NCBI GenBank assembly: GCA_964019425.1
Contig: OZ025820.1
Coordinates: forward strand, 248,001 to 312,000
Direction: 5' to 3'
DNA length: 64,000 nt
Origin: Flectonema sp. DT1601
Lineage: Eukaryota; Euglenozoa; Diplonemea; Diplonemida; Diplonemidae
Of this stretch, positions 54,549 through 64,000 are shown one piece after another. The notes beneath the pieces were generated by a model that worked only from the letters and a program-made list of their open reading frames with translations, was not told the DNA's origin and made no database searches. A program made the translations under genes and the position numbers. Within the stretch, counting starts at the first letter, position 1, and each line of letters starts with the position of its first letter.

Positions 54549-55797
54549 ATGTTAGCTATGTCTAAGCCACATAACAACCAGGCACTTGATGTCAGAGTTG
54601 GTAACAAATATAGATTGCTTGAGAAGTTAGGTGCTGGTAGTTTTGGAGAGATTTACCGAGCAGTGAACATTCTAACAGGGGATCCAGTTGCAGTGAAGTT
54701 AGAAAACATATCTAACAGGCATGCACAGCTATTGCCAGAGGCTCGATTATATAAAATGCTAGGTCCAGATGGACCAAAGGGAACACCCTGTGGAGCACCT
54801 GCCTTGGGTATACCAAAGGTACATTGGTACGGGATGGAAGGAGATTTTCATGTTATGGTGGTGGATATGTTGGGACCCTCTCTCGAGGATATTTTTAGAT
54901 ACTGTGGATGTCGATTCTCAATGAAAACAATTATTTCACTCGGAATCCAAATGGTGAGCAGAGTGGAATACCTACACTCTAAGCATATGATTCACAGAGA
55001 TATTAAACCTGACAACTTCTTATTTGGTATTGGTAATCGAGGAACCACCGTGTACATCATAGACTTTGGGTTGTCAAAGCCTTACCGAGATCCTAAAACA
55101 CACGAACATATTGTTTATAAACGTCATAAACACTTATGTGGAACAGCACGATATGCTTCCTTAAACACTCACTTGGGGATTGAACAGTCAAGGAGAGATG
55201 ATGTAGAAGCCATAGCATATATACTGTTCTATTTCCTTCGTGGTTCCCTCCCCTGGCAAGGCGCTAAGGCTCCTGAATCCCCTATAGGGAAAGATAAGAA
55301 TCAAAACAACGCAAAGAGAATTCGTAGACAGAATGCTGCCAAATACAAACTAATCAGAGATATGAAAATAGCACACACATCAAGCAGCCTGTGTGAAGGC
55401 TACCCAAAGGAATTTGCTAAATTTATGGATGCCACGCGGTCGATGGGCTTCAATCAAAAGGTATGAATAAGACTCTGTGGTGTGTAACTTATGGACTGCG
55501 ATGGTATTCAATAATTAATAAAAACAGCCGAACTACGCTTTCCTACGAAGTCTTCTCGTTGGTTTGCGGGATAAGTTAGGTCTTCTAGATGATAGCGTCT
55601 TTGAATGGACGAAACATCTACACCACCCGCATGATAGAAGTGTTATGCCTGCAAGTAGTCGGAGCATAGAACCTGATAGCAGTACTAATCTTCAGGGTAG
55701 TCGAACCCTCACAAATAGCACTCTGGGAGCTTCGCTATCACAAAGCCACTTGCGAAAATTACCCGACAATGTTGGCGCAGAGCCCGCTGTTGAATAG
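54549..55797 (+). CDS. Casein kinase 1 (delta/epsilon-like)
   Basis: Two exons, 54549-55460 and 55528-55797, with a 67-nt intron (GTATGA...AACAG); 393 residues. Ser/Thr kinase of the CK1 family. Seen: GAGSFGEIY at 28-36, ATP-binding Lys50, HRDIKPDN with catalytic D151, DFG at 172-174, and the CK1 hallmark GTARYASLNTHLG then EQSRRDD, with KH residues in the activation segment. Exon 2 begins PNYAFLRSLL (family PDYxYLRxLF) and reaches VFEWT, completing the lobe; the tail is Ser-rich and probably regulatory. One oddity: an insertion after the ATP lysine (GPDGPKGTPCGAPALG) longer than in animal CK1. Without splicing the frame would stop just after GFNQKV. A CAG lies 29 nt before the ATG. Confidence 0.93.
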
Positions 55798-56769
55798 CAA
55801 TGCGCGGGGTTATTTGAGAGCGAGACAGCAAAGAAGTACGCAATCGGCTGAATCAGTGAGCACCATTGATATCTGTGTAGTTGTTTTTTCACACACACAC
55901 ACACCTAACTTTTCTGGTCAGGTGGAGATGGGAAAAAGAAAAAAAACATAATGCATTCCTTATTATGGGAATGGGTTCCGGTACGCATAAAATTGCATTT
56001 TTGACAGCCAAAAAAAAAAAAAAAAAAAAAAACCCATTCAATAATCCCGTGTGATATTATCAAGATGGTATTAAAAATACAAACTTTTACAAAATAAATA
56101 CAAACTTGCATAGACGTTTTTTTTTTTTTTTTTTTTCCCCCCTTTTTCTCTGAGGTCACACACAGAGTGTTTTTATCAAAAAAAGCCACTTCTAATGAGG
56201 CTTTGAAAAAGCATTCTACGCAAAGGGGGGAACAGTACTCGAGGCGTTGATAATTATTTTTCTAATGAAGCAATATGGTTTGCTTCTGATGTGAATCAAG
56301 AAGCCTGCGGGAGAGAGTAGCCACTTTCCAGTTCTCTGGAAGTGCAAGTGTGTTATTTTTTATTTATATTAGTTAGTTAACTTATTATGCGTTTTTCCCC
56401 CTCTTTTTACATCCGCATCCGGATGGTGGAAGAGAAAGTTACGTTTCTACCCTTTATTTACGAACACATCCCTTCCGTTATTTCCCCTCCCCATTCTTTT
56501 TTTTTACTTTCTTTTGGTGAGGGTGGTATTGCTTGCGAAAAAATGCTTTCCCCTCGAAGGTTATCGTTATGCTACAATAGGCATTATACAGAAATCAAGT
56601 AATTATCCCCACCCTATTGTTGAGGGTGTTTTTATCGTTTCTTTTCGTTAATTGCCACCATTTTTAGAAGGAAAAAAATTGATGTGTGAGATTCTTCCTT
56701 AAAAAATAAATATTATTGTGAATTGCGTTATGTTTTTTTTTTTTTTTTTTTTTTCTCTAAAACGTACCG

Positions 56770-56895
56770 TGTTCTTTGATTTACAACTACAAAATATTTT
56801 ATTCAGTCACAGTACTTTGATATTAATTTTTTTGTTTTTTAATACCTAAAAGTTGTTACTGTTTTTTTATATTGTCAAAGTTTCACCCTCCTCTC
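56770..56895 (+). repeat. Dispersed repeat family B, partial copy
   Basis: Matches the first half of the 18.8-19.3 kb units: TTTACAACTACAAAATATTTT, AGTACTTTGATATTAATTTTT, GTTGTTACTG and ATTGTCAAAGTTTCACCC. Followed after about 50 nt by a family D unit. Confidence 0.7.
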
Positions 56896-56944
56896 GAGCA
56901 GTCAATGATAATCCTCTTGCTGGAGTCGCGTATTTGACGTTAGC

Positions 56945-56999
56945 AAACTACGTATTCCACTACTAGTGTTTTATGGAACAGCGGAACAATTGTGTTTTT
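56945..56999 (+). repeat. Dispersed repeat family D, copy 3
   Basis: Identical across about 55 nt to 15256-15310, over 41 kb away, and again followed by a T run. Confidence 0.8.
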
Positions 57000-57645
57000 T
57001 TTTTTTTTTTATTGTTTTTGATTTAGTTGATTTATCTTATAAAAACTCGTATTCTAACCAAAACCTAAATAGTCATTTGGGTTTTGGTTTGTGAGATATA
57101 TATAATCAATCAAAAAAAAAAAAAAAAAAAAAAAGTTTAAATTCACTACTGCTGTTGTATGGTTTGTTGTTGTCGACTCATTGTTGCCACCTCGTAGTCA
57201 GCTTGTTTGGTTGGTGTCCTCATTGTGAGGTGCTTTTCCCCTCTCATTGTCCTCTCCCGGTGTGCGTAAGTGAATTGTATTGGTTTATGCCCTTAACTAC
57301 TAGCGCACTGCTCTCCCTCTGGGATCGCTGAATTCCCCGAGAAGAGAGAGGGGGAAAAAAAAAAAAAAAAAAAAGGAAGAAAATCTTTCGCAAGGGTCTC
57401 AGACTGTTATTATTATTATTTTTTTTTATATTATTTCTTCTCGTTTACTGATGTTTCATAATTAGTATTGATATTGTTTTTATTATAAAAAATAAGGTGT
57501 CTCCTGTGTGCGTGTTATTCAAGCACTAATTATTGACTATAAAGTACAAGGATATGTTTAACAATGTCTGTTTCTACGGTTTGGACCGCTTTATAAGTTC
57601 AATGTGACCTTTTTTCACCCCTTCTCTCTTTTTTTTTTTTTTTTT

Positions 57646-57694
57646 GTACCATAGGAACTATTCAGATTGAAAGCCGATATTTCTTATGGTCATG
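57646..57694 (+). repeat. Dispersed repeat family C, copy 1
   Basis: Preceded by a T run and starting GTACC, then GAACTATTCAGATT and AAAGCCG, ending in TCATG. Read on the minus strand it ends GGTAC followed by an A-tract. A related copy lies at 59791-59850. Confidence 0.65.
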
Positions 57695-58261
57695 ATTCCG
57701 TGCGACAGGATTCTGTCTGCGTTCAACGGAAATATAAGGCTAATTTGAATATTCTTCACTGCCCTTTTTTTTTTTTTCCCCCCCCCTCCTCTTTTTTTGC
57801 ATTTTAACAAGTATTGTAAGGAGCTAAAAAAGAAAGTTGGCAGCATACGTAAACCTGCTTTAGGCTTTATCGGTTTAAGTCGGTTCACGGGTTGTCGTGC
57901 ACAAACAATGACATGAACAGTGTTATATTTACTGTTTTCTGTATAGTTTAAGTTAAAGCCGATTCTTTTTTTCTTTTTTTTTTGTGTTGTCGTACTGACG
58001 GTTACTTTCGAGAATTGTGAAGTATCTCTCATCTCCGAGTTGTGGAGGTTATTATTAGGTCTTACGTGCACTTCTGATCTGATCATAGAGAGTGTACCTG
58101 AAGGGTGAGTCGCACTCATTTGTATCACTTAATTTCATGCGTATGGCTTCTTAATGGGGGTTAAAAGTGTCAAAGCGAAACTACCACAGAATTTATTTCA
58201 ACTGCCGTTGGTAATTTGTTCGTAGGTAGTCTCTTGTCTGTTTTTTCCCCCTCTCTTCCGA

Positions 58262-58315
58262 CTATAGGGCATGGGGCGCTTAACCTGTATTACGTGGCCC
58301 CCGAATCCTCATATT
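58262..58315 (+). repeat. Dispersed repeat family B, piece of the second half
   Basis: Carries CATGGGGCGCTTAACCTG and ACGTGGCCCCCGAAT, matching the second half of the 18.8-19.2 kb units with several changes. Confidence 0.6.
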
Positions 58316-58756
58316 TGATATCAATAATAGGATTTTATTGTTAATAACTGTTGGTCTTTTTTTTACATAGCAACCAGATTTAGCCGAACCTTAATTTAGT
58401 TTTAGCCCCCATTCCCCCATCAGTTTTTCTTTTTTTTCACCCCCCCGCAACTATTGCTTGCTTGCGCACCACACGCTTTAATCGTACTCTTAGGGGAGGG
58501 AAGTGCATAGCTAAAAAAGAAATTATAAAATACAGTCGTCAATATTGAATTTTTTTTTTTTTTTTTTTTTTTGTACCAACGTAGTCGGTACAAAAATATC
58601 TGAATGGTTTTTTTTTTAAATCCCCTTTTTAAGCAAATATATAGTGAAAGTGAAACATGTCTGTTGGCTGTACATTTTGTTAGTTGCGTATTCCGTGCTG
58701 TTTTAATTTATTTGTTCACTTTGATTCTCACAGCCGTTAAGTTCTTGCGACAACAA

Positions 58757-59051
58757 GATGACCAAGGGTACCACATCCAAGGGTGAAAGAGGTCACCACA
58801 GTCACAGACTTTGCAAGAGATGCGGAAAGAGATCATTCCACACAAGATTGAGAAGATGTGCTTCATGCGCCTACCCAAACCCGAGCATGAGAAGATATCA
58901 TTGGAGTGTTCAGGCGATCAGAAGAAGAACTACCGGAGCTGGTAGAATGAGATTCCTGAAGAAGGTTGAGCGTAGAGCCGGAAACAACTTCAGAGTATGT
59001 CAACACTGTGTTTAGTCATTTACAGATATTTGTTGTAGTTGAATTTAACTG
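58757..59051 (+). repeat. 295-nt block identical in both RPL37 copies (copy 1)
   Basis: Covers the whole first coding exon and the first 57 nt of the intron. Sequence outside both ends is unrelated between the copies. Confidence 0.95.
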
Positions 59052-59194
59052 ATACGAATGAATGCTTCACGTGGTCTGAACATTGTCGTGTAAGTAATTG
59101 TTGTACTTTATGAATACAAGAGCAAGAAAAAAAATATCCTCAACACAAACAGGAGGGAACCGTTGCCAAGTTTCAGGGACAGAAAAAAGAATAG
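58758..59194 (+). CDS. RPL37: Large-subunit ribosomal protein eL37, copy 1
   Basis: Two exons, 58758-58994 and 59153-59194, with a 158-nt intron (GTATGT...AACAG); 92 residues. Component of the 60S ribosome. Seen: the start MTKGTTSKG, a four-Cys zinc ribbon (C19, C22, C34, C37), RRTTGAGRMRFLKKV and, after splicing, a C-terminus NNFREGTVAKFQGQKKE that matches the family FREGT end. Unspliced, the frame would read six spurious residues to a TAG, so splicing is required for the normal protein. A TTCTCACAG lies 24 nt before the ATG. A second gene follows 0.27 kb downstream. Confidence 0.95.
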
Positions 59195-59464
59195 GTTCAA
59201 CCCCTACTTCTAGCATAGGAGAAGAGAACCTCTCAAAGGCCCACTCTGTTCCGCATGAAGTGTTGTTTCGCAGAACATAAGTAAAAAGTAAATGAAGGAT
59301 GTGTTTTTACGTATGGATTGTACAGCTTCTTTCCTTCATCTAGGCAGCCTAAAGACAATGATTAGGAAGTAGAAGCAGACTGAACGTTGTATTAGCTTTG
59401 AGTGTATGTGCGTAATTTGTGTTTTATCAAACGTTTATCTTCCTTCTTCAGATCAATAATCAAG

Positions 59465-59759
59465 GATGACCAAGGGTACCACATCCAAGGGTGAAAGAGG
59501 TCACCACAGTCACAGACTTTGCAAGAGATGCGGAAAGAGATCATTCCACACAAGATTGAGAAGATGTGCTTCATGCGCCTACCCAAACCCGAGCATGAGA
59601 AGATATCATTGGAGTGTTCAGGCGATCAGAAGAAGAACTACCGGAGCTGGTAGAATGAGATTCCTGAAGAAGGTTGAGCGTAGAGCCGGAAACAACTTCA
59701 GAGTATGTCAACACTGTGTTTAGTCATTTACAGATATTTGTTGTAGTTGAATTTAACTG
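59465..59759 (+). repeat. 295-nt block identical in both RPL37 copies (copy 2)
   Basis: Partner of 58757-59051. Identity starts one base before the ATG and ends inside the intron. Confidence 0.95.
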
Positions 59760-60057
59760 CAGTTCTTCTTCTTCTTTTTTTTTTGTTTTTGTACCGACGA
59801 AGTCGGAGAAGAAACTATTCAGATTAAAAGCCGTTATTTATTATGTCATGTTATCTATTTCCCCGCGCGCCTCTGCGATCAACAAAAGCTTTTCGCCCCA
59901 TTCTCTAAGTTAGAAACATTTATTATAATGTAAAGTATTTACGTCAATTGCAGAGTGTATAACATTACCTTTAGTCACTGTATCTAGAACTAATGTTAAA
60001 TTTAAAAAAAAACAGGAGGGAACCGTTGCCAAGTTCCAGGGACAGAAGAAGGAATGA
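59466..60057 (+). CDS. RPL37: Large-subunit ribosomal protein eL37, copy 2
   Basis: Two exons, 59466-59702 and 60016-60057, with a 313-nt intron; encodes exactly the same 92 residues as copy 1. Exon 1 and the first 57 nt of the intron are identical at the nucleotide level to copy 1, whereas the 42-nt exon 2 differs at four positions, one of them in the stop codon (TGA here, TAG in copy 1), and the rest of the intron is different. The extra intron length includes a T run and a family C repeat (59791-59850). Its own acceptor-like TTCTTCAG lies 14 nt before the ATG, so it can be expressed independently. Confidence 0.95.
59791..59850 (+). repeat. Dispersed repeat family C, copy 2, inside the RPL37 intron
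   Basis: Starts GTACCGACGAAGTCGG after a T run, then GAAACTATTCAGATTAAAAG and CCGTTATTT to TCATG. Lies in the intron of RPL37 copy 2 and is absent from copy 1. Confidence 0.65.
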
Positions 60058-60383
60058 GTTCATCATGTCTGTTGTAGTACCCGATTGGACAACTCTCCGT
60101 GTATAAATTAAAAAAAAAAAAAAAAAAAAGTTTATGGAGAGAAAATAAAACAACAACAAAAAGGCGACCACAACATAATGACAATACACCTTCACCTTCA
60201 CTCTCAGGTAACAAGCAATAATGAGGTCGACTTGAGTAGATCTCTTCCTTAAGTTGATGAGGAATGAATTTGGACAAATTTTGAGACTACTTAGTATTGG
60301 TTTCTTTGTTAGTTACGCTCGCAGTAAAATCTTTCAGCATAAAAAGCACACAAAACAAAAAAAAACGAAAAGTAAAAGTGAAA

Positions 60384-63300
60384 ATGGTATTCGCGAGTGC
60401 TCGTCGTGGAGCAATAGTTACGCTCACGCTGCTGTCAGGTTTGCAGACTGCGTCTGGACAAAAGACGTCTTTCGATACCATCTTATCGACTACGTGTGAT
60501 GGTACTTTCAGGTTTCTACCTGATAACAAGCTTGTGAATGTGAACATCGATGCTCCGTTCCTTCCGCGAATGTACGGAAAGTTTATTGACGGTATTCGGA
60601 CTTATGCAAAAGAAAAATGCAAAGAACTCTACGACGAGAGCGTATTCAAAGAACGGTTTAGTGTGGGGGGTTTGTTGTTGGTCGGCAACAAGTGGTTTGT
60701 CGATGGCAATAGCAAGGGCCGTAGCGATGCCTGCTTCGATAATCCGCAGACCTTCACTAGAGACGGATTGAAGATGTATGAAGCACTGTTTGCGAATGCC
60801 ATGCAATTTGATATGCCGATGACGTGTACTTACGAACACGTGCAGGAACACGGGTCCTGTGCCTTTGAGTATTCAATGAGAGGGTTGACGGATGTGAATC
60901 TTCAGGTCCGAATTGAGACTTGCAGTGCATACGAAGGATTCCCGCGTTTGTCAGTTGGTTGCAGAGGGAGAGGCTGTTCGATTTTCACGCCCTGTGTGGA
61001 TTCGTCTTGTAGTGCTAATCAAGTCTGTACCGATGTGTCTGATTTCGTTGGTAAGGGCACTTTAAACAGCTTCTTCATTGAGCTTGGAATGTTCCACTCA
61101 GGAACAACGACTTTGAGTGGCCGCGCGGTCGTAGAAAGTGCAATTGCGGCATTTGGAAAACTCTTCCCCGGTGGCGTAAACACCGGGTCCAGTATATGTG
61201 TACCGATGGGGGTTGGAAACTTTAACTTCGAAGCCGTATACGACTCGTACCCCGGCTGGCCTTATAGCACGTTTCGGACAATATTCTACTCATACGCTTC
61301 TGCCTGGGAATTCGATACGTTATTGAGTGATATGATGCAAAATGCGTGCAATACCGCTAGACAGATCTCGGACGCATTCTACATTACCAACCAAAACATA
61401 CTAACCTTCGGTATAATGAGTGCATGGGATGGGTTGGTTAATGGAACAACAGTATTTGAACCGAAGGCACACTGGGCAGCTTTCCCTGATGTGGAATACC
61501 CCGCCGGAGAGGATCACCTGCTGTCTGTGCAATGCGATGGTCTCATTCACGCTTTCGCGGGAACGGCTTTTCCAATTCGAATTTTTATGCCAAAGTTACC
61601 CGATATCATGCAGTTCTGGGGACTTCAAAACATGGCCGCTTACCCAATACGAGACACCGAGGACTACTTAAAGAATATGGCTGTGTGGAGAATTGATCCG
61701 TACCTTTACTCCATGCAAAGCGGCGCAAGCACCTTTGGCAATATTGAGTATTTTTTGCATCCAGCTTTCCACTTTGATGCGGACGGGGCCGGGATGTCAA
61801 CATTGCAGTATTCTAACTGGAAAACCAGTAAGCAACTGAGTGTCTCGATTGGTGCTATTCCGATCCTCGGAAACGACTTTCGGGCGAATGTCCGCGCATC
61901 GGTGTGTCCAAATCAGGCACTGGGTCTGACCCGCATGCATATATCTTGTCGGGGGGCAGTTTGCAAGGAACTACTTCTAGCAAAGACCTGTAGTTCGGTG
62001 TGCGGTGTTGGAAAATGCCAGATACTGAGCGGGTATTACAGCAACGATTACGTTGGCCAAGGCTTGTGGGGCGTAAACAACCCGTTAATTCCACTCCCCT
62101 GGGCTGCTAATGTCGTGTGCCCCTCTAGATCTCCTGCTGGTCCGAATTACGAAAAACTAACAACAGAGCAACCAATCCGTGGGATGCTAAATGGAGTGTG
62201 GGCGGGGATGCAGTACGCCAACTGTGATGGGAGGATGCCGGACAAGTGTGTGAGCGAATGCCAAATGAGCGGCCCAAATTGTGTGCCCGTGAATGGAATA
62301 CCTCCCACGTGGGATTCGAATCTCGGGTTTTGCTTTCCCGAGGTCAACAAGATTAGCGTCGGCAACATCTACTCGGTGGATTCGGAAAACGGAATTACCT
62401 TCGTTGATATCTCAGCGGCTGCTGCCACACAGTACACCTCAGCAAAGGTCGTTATCGATCCTTTCCCAGAGTCATCAAACCATGTTGAGCAACCTATTAA
62501 GGCATTCGCTGGTTTTCAAACTCTTGTCACGGGAACATGTGAAGGTCAGTATCAGATCTTCCCGGACAACGAACTGCTATCTGTTTCTATCGATGCTCCG
62601 ATAATCCCTCGGGTATTTAAAACATACATGGAAACAGTGGACAAGTACGTCACCGACAGGTGTCAAGCCAAGGGAAAGGTTCCACCGAACATCGGCGAAG
62701 CACGATTCATGAAGAGGTTTCATCCTCTGAGTTTCTTCGTGTCCTCTGGTATGGTTGACGATTACGATGCTTGCCTCGATGACAGTGATACTTACGTAAG
62801 AGACTTTGTGAAGGCCTACAAGGAATATAGCTTTCTTATGGAGAACCTTTACCTCCCTGATACGTGCAATAACGTGACTTGGATTGAAGACGGAAGTTGT
62901 AAAATGAAGATACCGGTAATGATGGTTCCTGATGCGAGTTTTATAATCAACATTGAAAGATGTGATTCCAATCATGGGTATGTGAGGTTCGCTGTTGGGT
63001 GCGAAGGAGGTGGATGTAATTCGGTACTGAACCCTTGCAACACTGACAAAGACTGTGGTGGAAACTCCCGATGTGTTAACCCGATTGATGAAATTGGTCC
63101 TGAGAAGGTATTCAACTTCTTCAGAGACACCCTCCACTACGTCTCTGCAGCCTCTCCACCGAATGCTATTCGGCAACTGTTTGATGAATTTATCTCTAAA
63201 TTCGGTCACTATTTTAAGGGAAGTGCGGTTCCTGGTGCTGGAAACAAGAAGATATGCTTTCCTAAAGAGTACTATAATAGCGCGAGGCAACAATACAACG

Positions 63301-64000
63301 CACCTAAGTATAATGACGACGGTGTTGTAGTTGGCATACGAACTACGCTCGGAGTCACGCATACCCCGACGTGTGGTCTGGAGCTTAACCTGACGAGCCC
63401 TGATGTTACGATTTTGGCATATAGCACCGAAATCGACCCAAACAGATTCAATGGTGCTGTCCCTGGTAAGAAGTATCCACAGGGTTACAATAGTCATTAT
63501 AGTTTTGCGAGGGGAGAGAGTGCGATAACTAAATTCGGCAAAACCGTCAGTATTGGTGGAGGGGTTTGTATTACCCACGACGACTGCACTCCCCCAGGCA
63601 GCAAAGTGCAGAACCTATGCATGTCAAGCCAAGACATGTATGGTATTGAATTTCAGACTCATCCTGCACCAACAAACGACTATAAATGTGCTTGTTCAGT
63701 AGACCATAATATCTTCTTTCAGGGATTATTTGATCCTCAGTTCATAGCATATGGGTCGAAATGCGAATTTAATTCCGTTCTTCAAGCGTACTACGGAAGT
63801 ACAGCTGAATACCACTACTATGAAATGGCAGCCCCTGATTTGGCTGTGTTCCGTCCTTGGGATGGCTTGTTAGACGATGGGAAAACACAATTCCAAAAGG
63901 GAGATCAATGGCCTAAATTCCCGCAGGTTAAGATACCTTCGGGAGAAACCCATGTGATGTCAATCCAGTGTGATGGGATGATAACTTTTTTCGAAGGTAA
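60384..64000 (+). CDS. Large secreted protein of repeated Cys-containing modules, unknown family (partial)
   Basis: Open from the ATG at 60384 to the window end without a stop: at least 1205 residues. It starts with a basic then hydrophobic signal peptide (about 1-25, ending near TASG). Four module starts share a short Cys-Asp/Glu-Gly motif at residues 38, 384, 719 and 1196; the first three are followed by a line such as NKLVNVNIDAPFLPRMY (residue 48) or NELLSVSIDAPIIPRVF (729). Each of the three full modules has a central Cys cluster (180, 508, 860; for example VGCRGRGC, ISCRGAVC, VGCEGGGC) and two show a WDGL line (348 and 1159) just before the next module start. Extracellular or cell-surface location is inferred from the signal peptide and Cys. 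No known domain recognised; not LTR- or virus-like. Codons look more GC-rich than neighbours. An AG site lies 46 nt before the ATG. Confidence 0.8.
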   Translation, partial: MVFASARRGAIVTLTLLSGLQTASGQKTSFDTILSTTCDGTFRFLPDNKLVNVNIDAPFLPRMYGKFIDGIRTYAKEKCKELYDESVFKERFSVGGLLLVGNKWFVDGNSKGRSDACFDNPQTFTRDGLKMYEALFANAMQFDMPMTCTYEHVQEHGSCAFEYSMRGLTDVNLQVRIETCSAYEGFPRLSVGCRGRGCSIFTPCVDSSCSANQVCTDVSDFVGKGTLNSFFIELGMFHSGTTTLSGRAVVESAIAAFGKLFPGGVNTGSSICVPMGVGNFNFEAVYDSYPGWPYSTFRTIFYSYASAWEFDTLLSDMMQNACNTARQISDAFYITNQNILTFGIMSAWDGLVNGTTVFEPKAHWAAFPDVEYPAGEDHLLSVQCDGLIHAFAGTAFPIRIFMPKLPDIMQFWGLQNMAAYPIRDTEDYLKNMAVWRIDPYLYSMQSGASTFGNIEYFLHPAFHFDADGAGMSTLQYSNWKTSKQLSVSIGAIPILGNDFRANVRASVCPNQALGLTRMHISCRGAVCKELLLAKTCSSVCGVGKCQILSGYYSNDYVGQGLWGVNNPLIPLPWAANVVCPSRSPAGPNYEKLTTEQPIRGMLNGVWAGMQYANCDGRMPDKCVSECQMSGPNCVPVNGIPPTWDSNLGFCFPEVNKISVGNIYSVDSENGITFVDISAAAATQYTSAKVVIDPFPESSNHVEQPIKAFAGFQTLVTGTCEGQYQIFPDNELLSVSIDAPIIPRVFKTYMETVDKYVTDRCQAKGKVPPNIGEARFMKRFHPLSFFVSSGMVDDYDACLDDSDTYVRDFVKAYKEYSFLMENLYLPDTCNNVTWIEDGSCKMKIPVMMVPDASFIINIERCDSNHGYVRFAVGCEGGGCNSVLNPCNTDKDCGGNSRCVNPIDEIGPEKVFNFFRDTLHYVSAASPPNAIRQLFDEFISKFGHYFKGSAVPGAGNKKICFPKEYYNSARQQYNAPKYNDDGVVVGIRTTLGVTHTPTCGLELNLTSPDVTILAYSTEIDPNRFNGAVPGKKYPQGYNSHYSFARGESAITKFGKTVSIGGGVCITHDDCTPPGSKVQNLCMSSQDMYGIEFQTHPAPTNDYKCACSVDHNIFFQGLFDPQFIAYGSKCEFNSVLQAYYGSTAEYHYYEMAAPDLAVFRPWDGLLDDGKTQFQKGDQWPKFPQVKIPSGETHVMSIQCDGMITFFEG

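Larger units (their letters stand above)
55798..58757. other. Long repeat- and homopolymer-rich spacer, no supported gene
   Basis: About 3 kb. Contains a CA microsatellite near 55890-55904, A runs near 56010, 57114 and 57356, T runs near 56117, 56732, 57630, 57768 and 58553, a family B fragment (56770-56895) directly followed by family D copy 3 (56945-56999), a family C unit (57646-57694), a family B piece (58262-58315) and a family C head at 58573. Ends with TTCTCACAG 24 nt before RPL37. Confidence 0.65.

Noticed and set aside
61420-62094. Short open frames overlapping the secreted-protein gene on both strands
   Set aside because: Shadows of the long frame starting at 60384.
62577-63578. 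333-residue minus-strand open frame
   Set aside because: Lies opposite the long + strand secreted protein, which shows consistent repeat modules; the antisense protein has no recognisable pattern.

Overview
The window looks like nuclear DNA of a single-celled eukaryote. Evidence: about 22 protein genes including ribosomal protein eL37, casein kinase 1, ARP6 and RGP1; a few short GT-AG introns (about 65-315 nt, donors GTATGT/GTAAGT); the standard genetic code; and spacers full of long A, T and C runs. Every supported gene lies on the + strand. Nearly all have a YAG, often behind a pyrimidine tract, 4-50 nt before the ATG. With the trypanosomatid-like adenylyl cyclase this suggests, but does not prove, polycistronic transcription with spliced-leader trans-splicing, as in Euglenozoa. 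I cannot name the species.

Layout. 1-11 kb: NMNAT-type adenylyltransferase, a WW-domain DEAD-box helicase with its first exon recovered, a long T-rich spacer, a glycogenin-like GT8 protein, and an RGP1 homologue rebuilt from three exons. 11-21.5 kb: an SLC35F-type transporter, two paralogous MGNC-ubiquitin-like-ankyrin proteins separated and followed by repeat-rich DNA, and a macrodomain protein. 21.7-32.7 kb: an 11-kb uninterrupted reading frame for a fibrocystin-L-like receptor. 34.8-48.9 kb: GH2 beta-mannosidase, a long coiled-coil protein, a small basic protein, a PPR protein carrying a 13-copy minisatellite, a membrane adenylyl cyclase and ARP6. 49-56 kb: a Ser-rich unknown, a membrane-anchored alpha-carbonic anhydrase, a small one-span membrane protein and casein kinase 1. 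58.7-60.1 kb: tandem RPL37 genes sharing an identical 295-nt block. 60.4-64 kb: the start of a large secreted protein built of repeated Cys-containing modules, open to the window edge.

The genes are unrelated housekeeping, signalling and surface functions and do not form a pathway. The main points of interest are the genome organisation, gene conversion between both paralogue pairs, several families of short dispersed repeats (some ending in A-tracts, like short retroposons), and three unusual proteins: the MGNC-UBL-ankyrin pair, the repeated secreted protein and the intronless fibrocystin-L homologue. No tRNA, rRNA, CRISPR, virus-like element or transposase gene was recognised.
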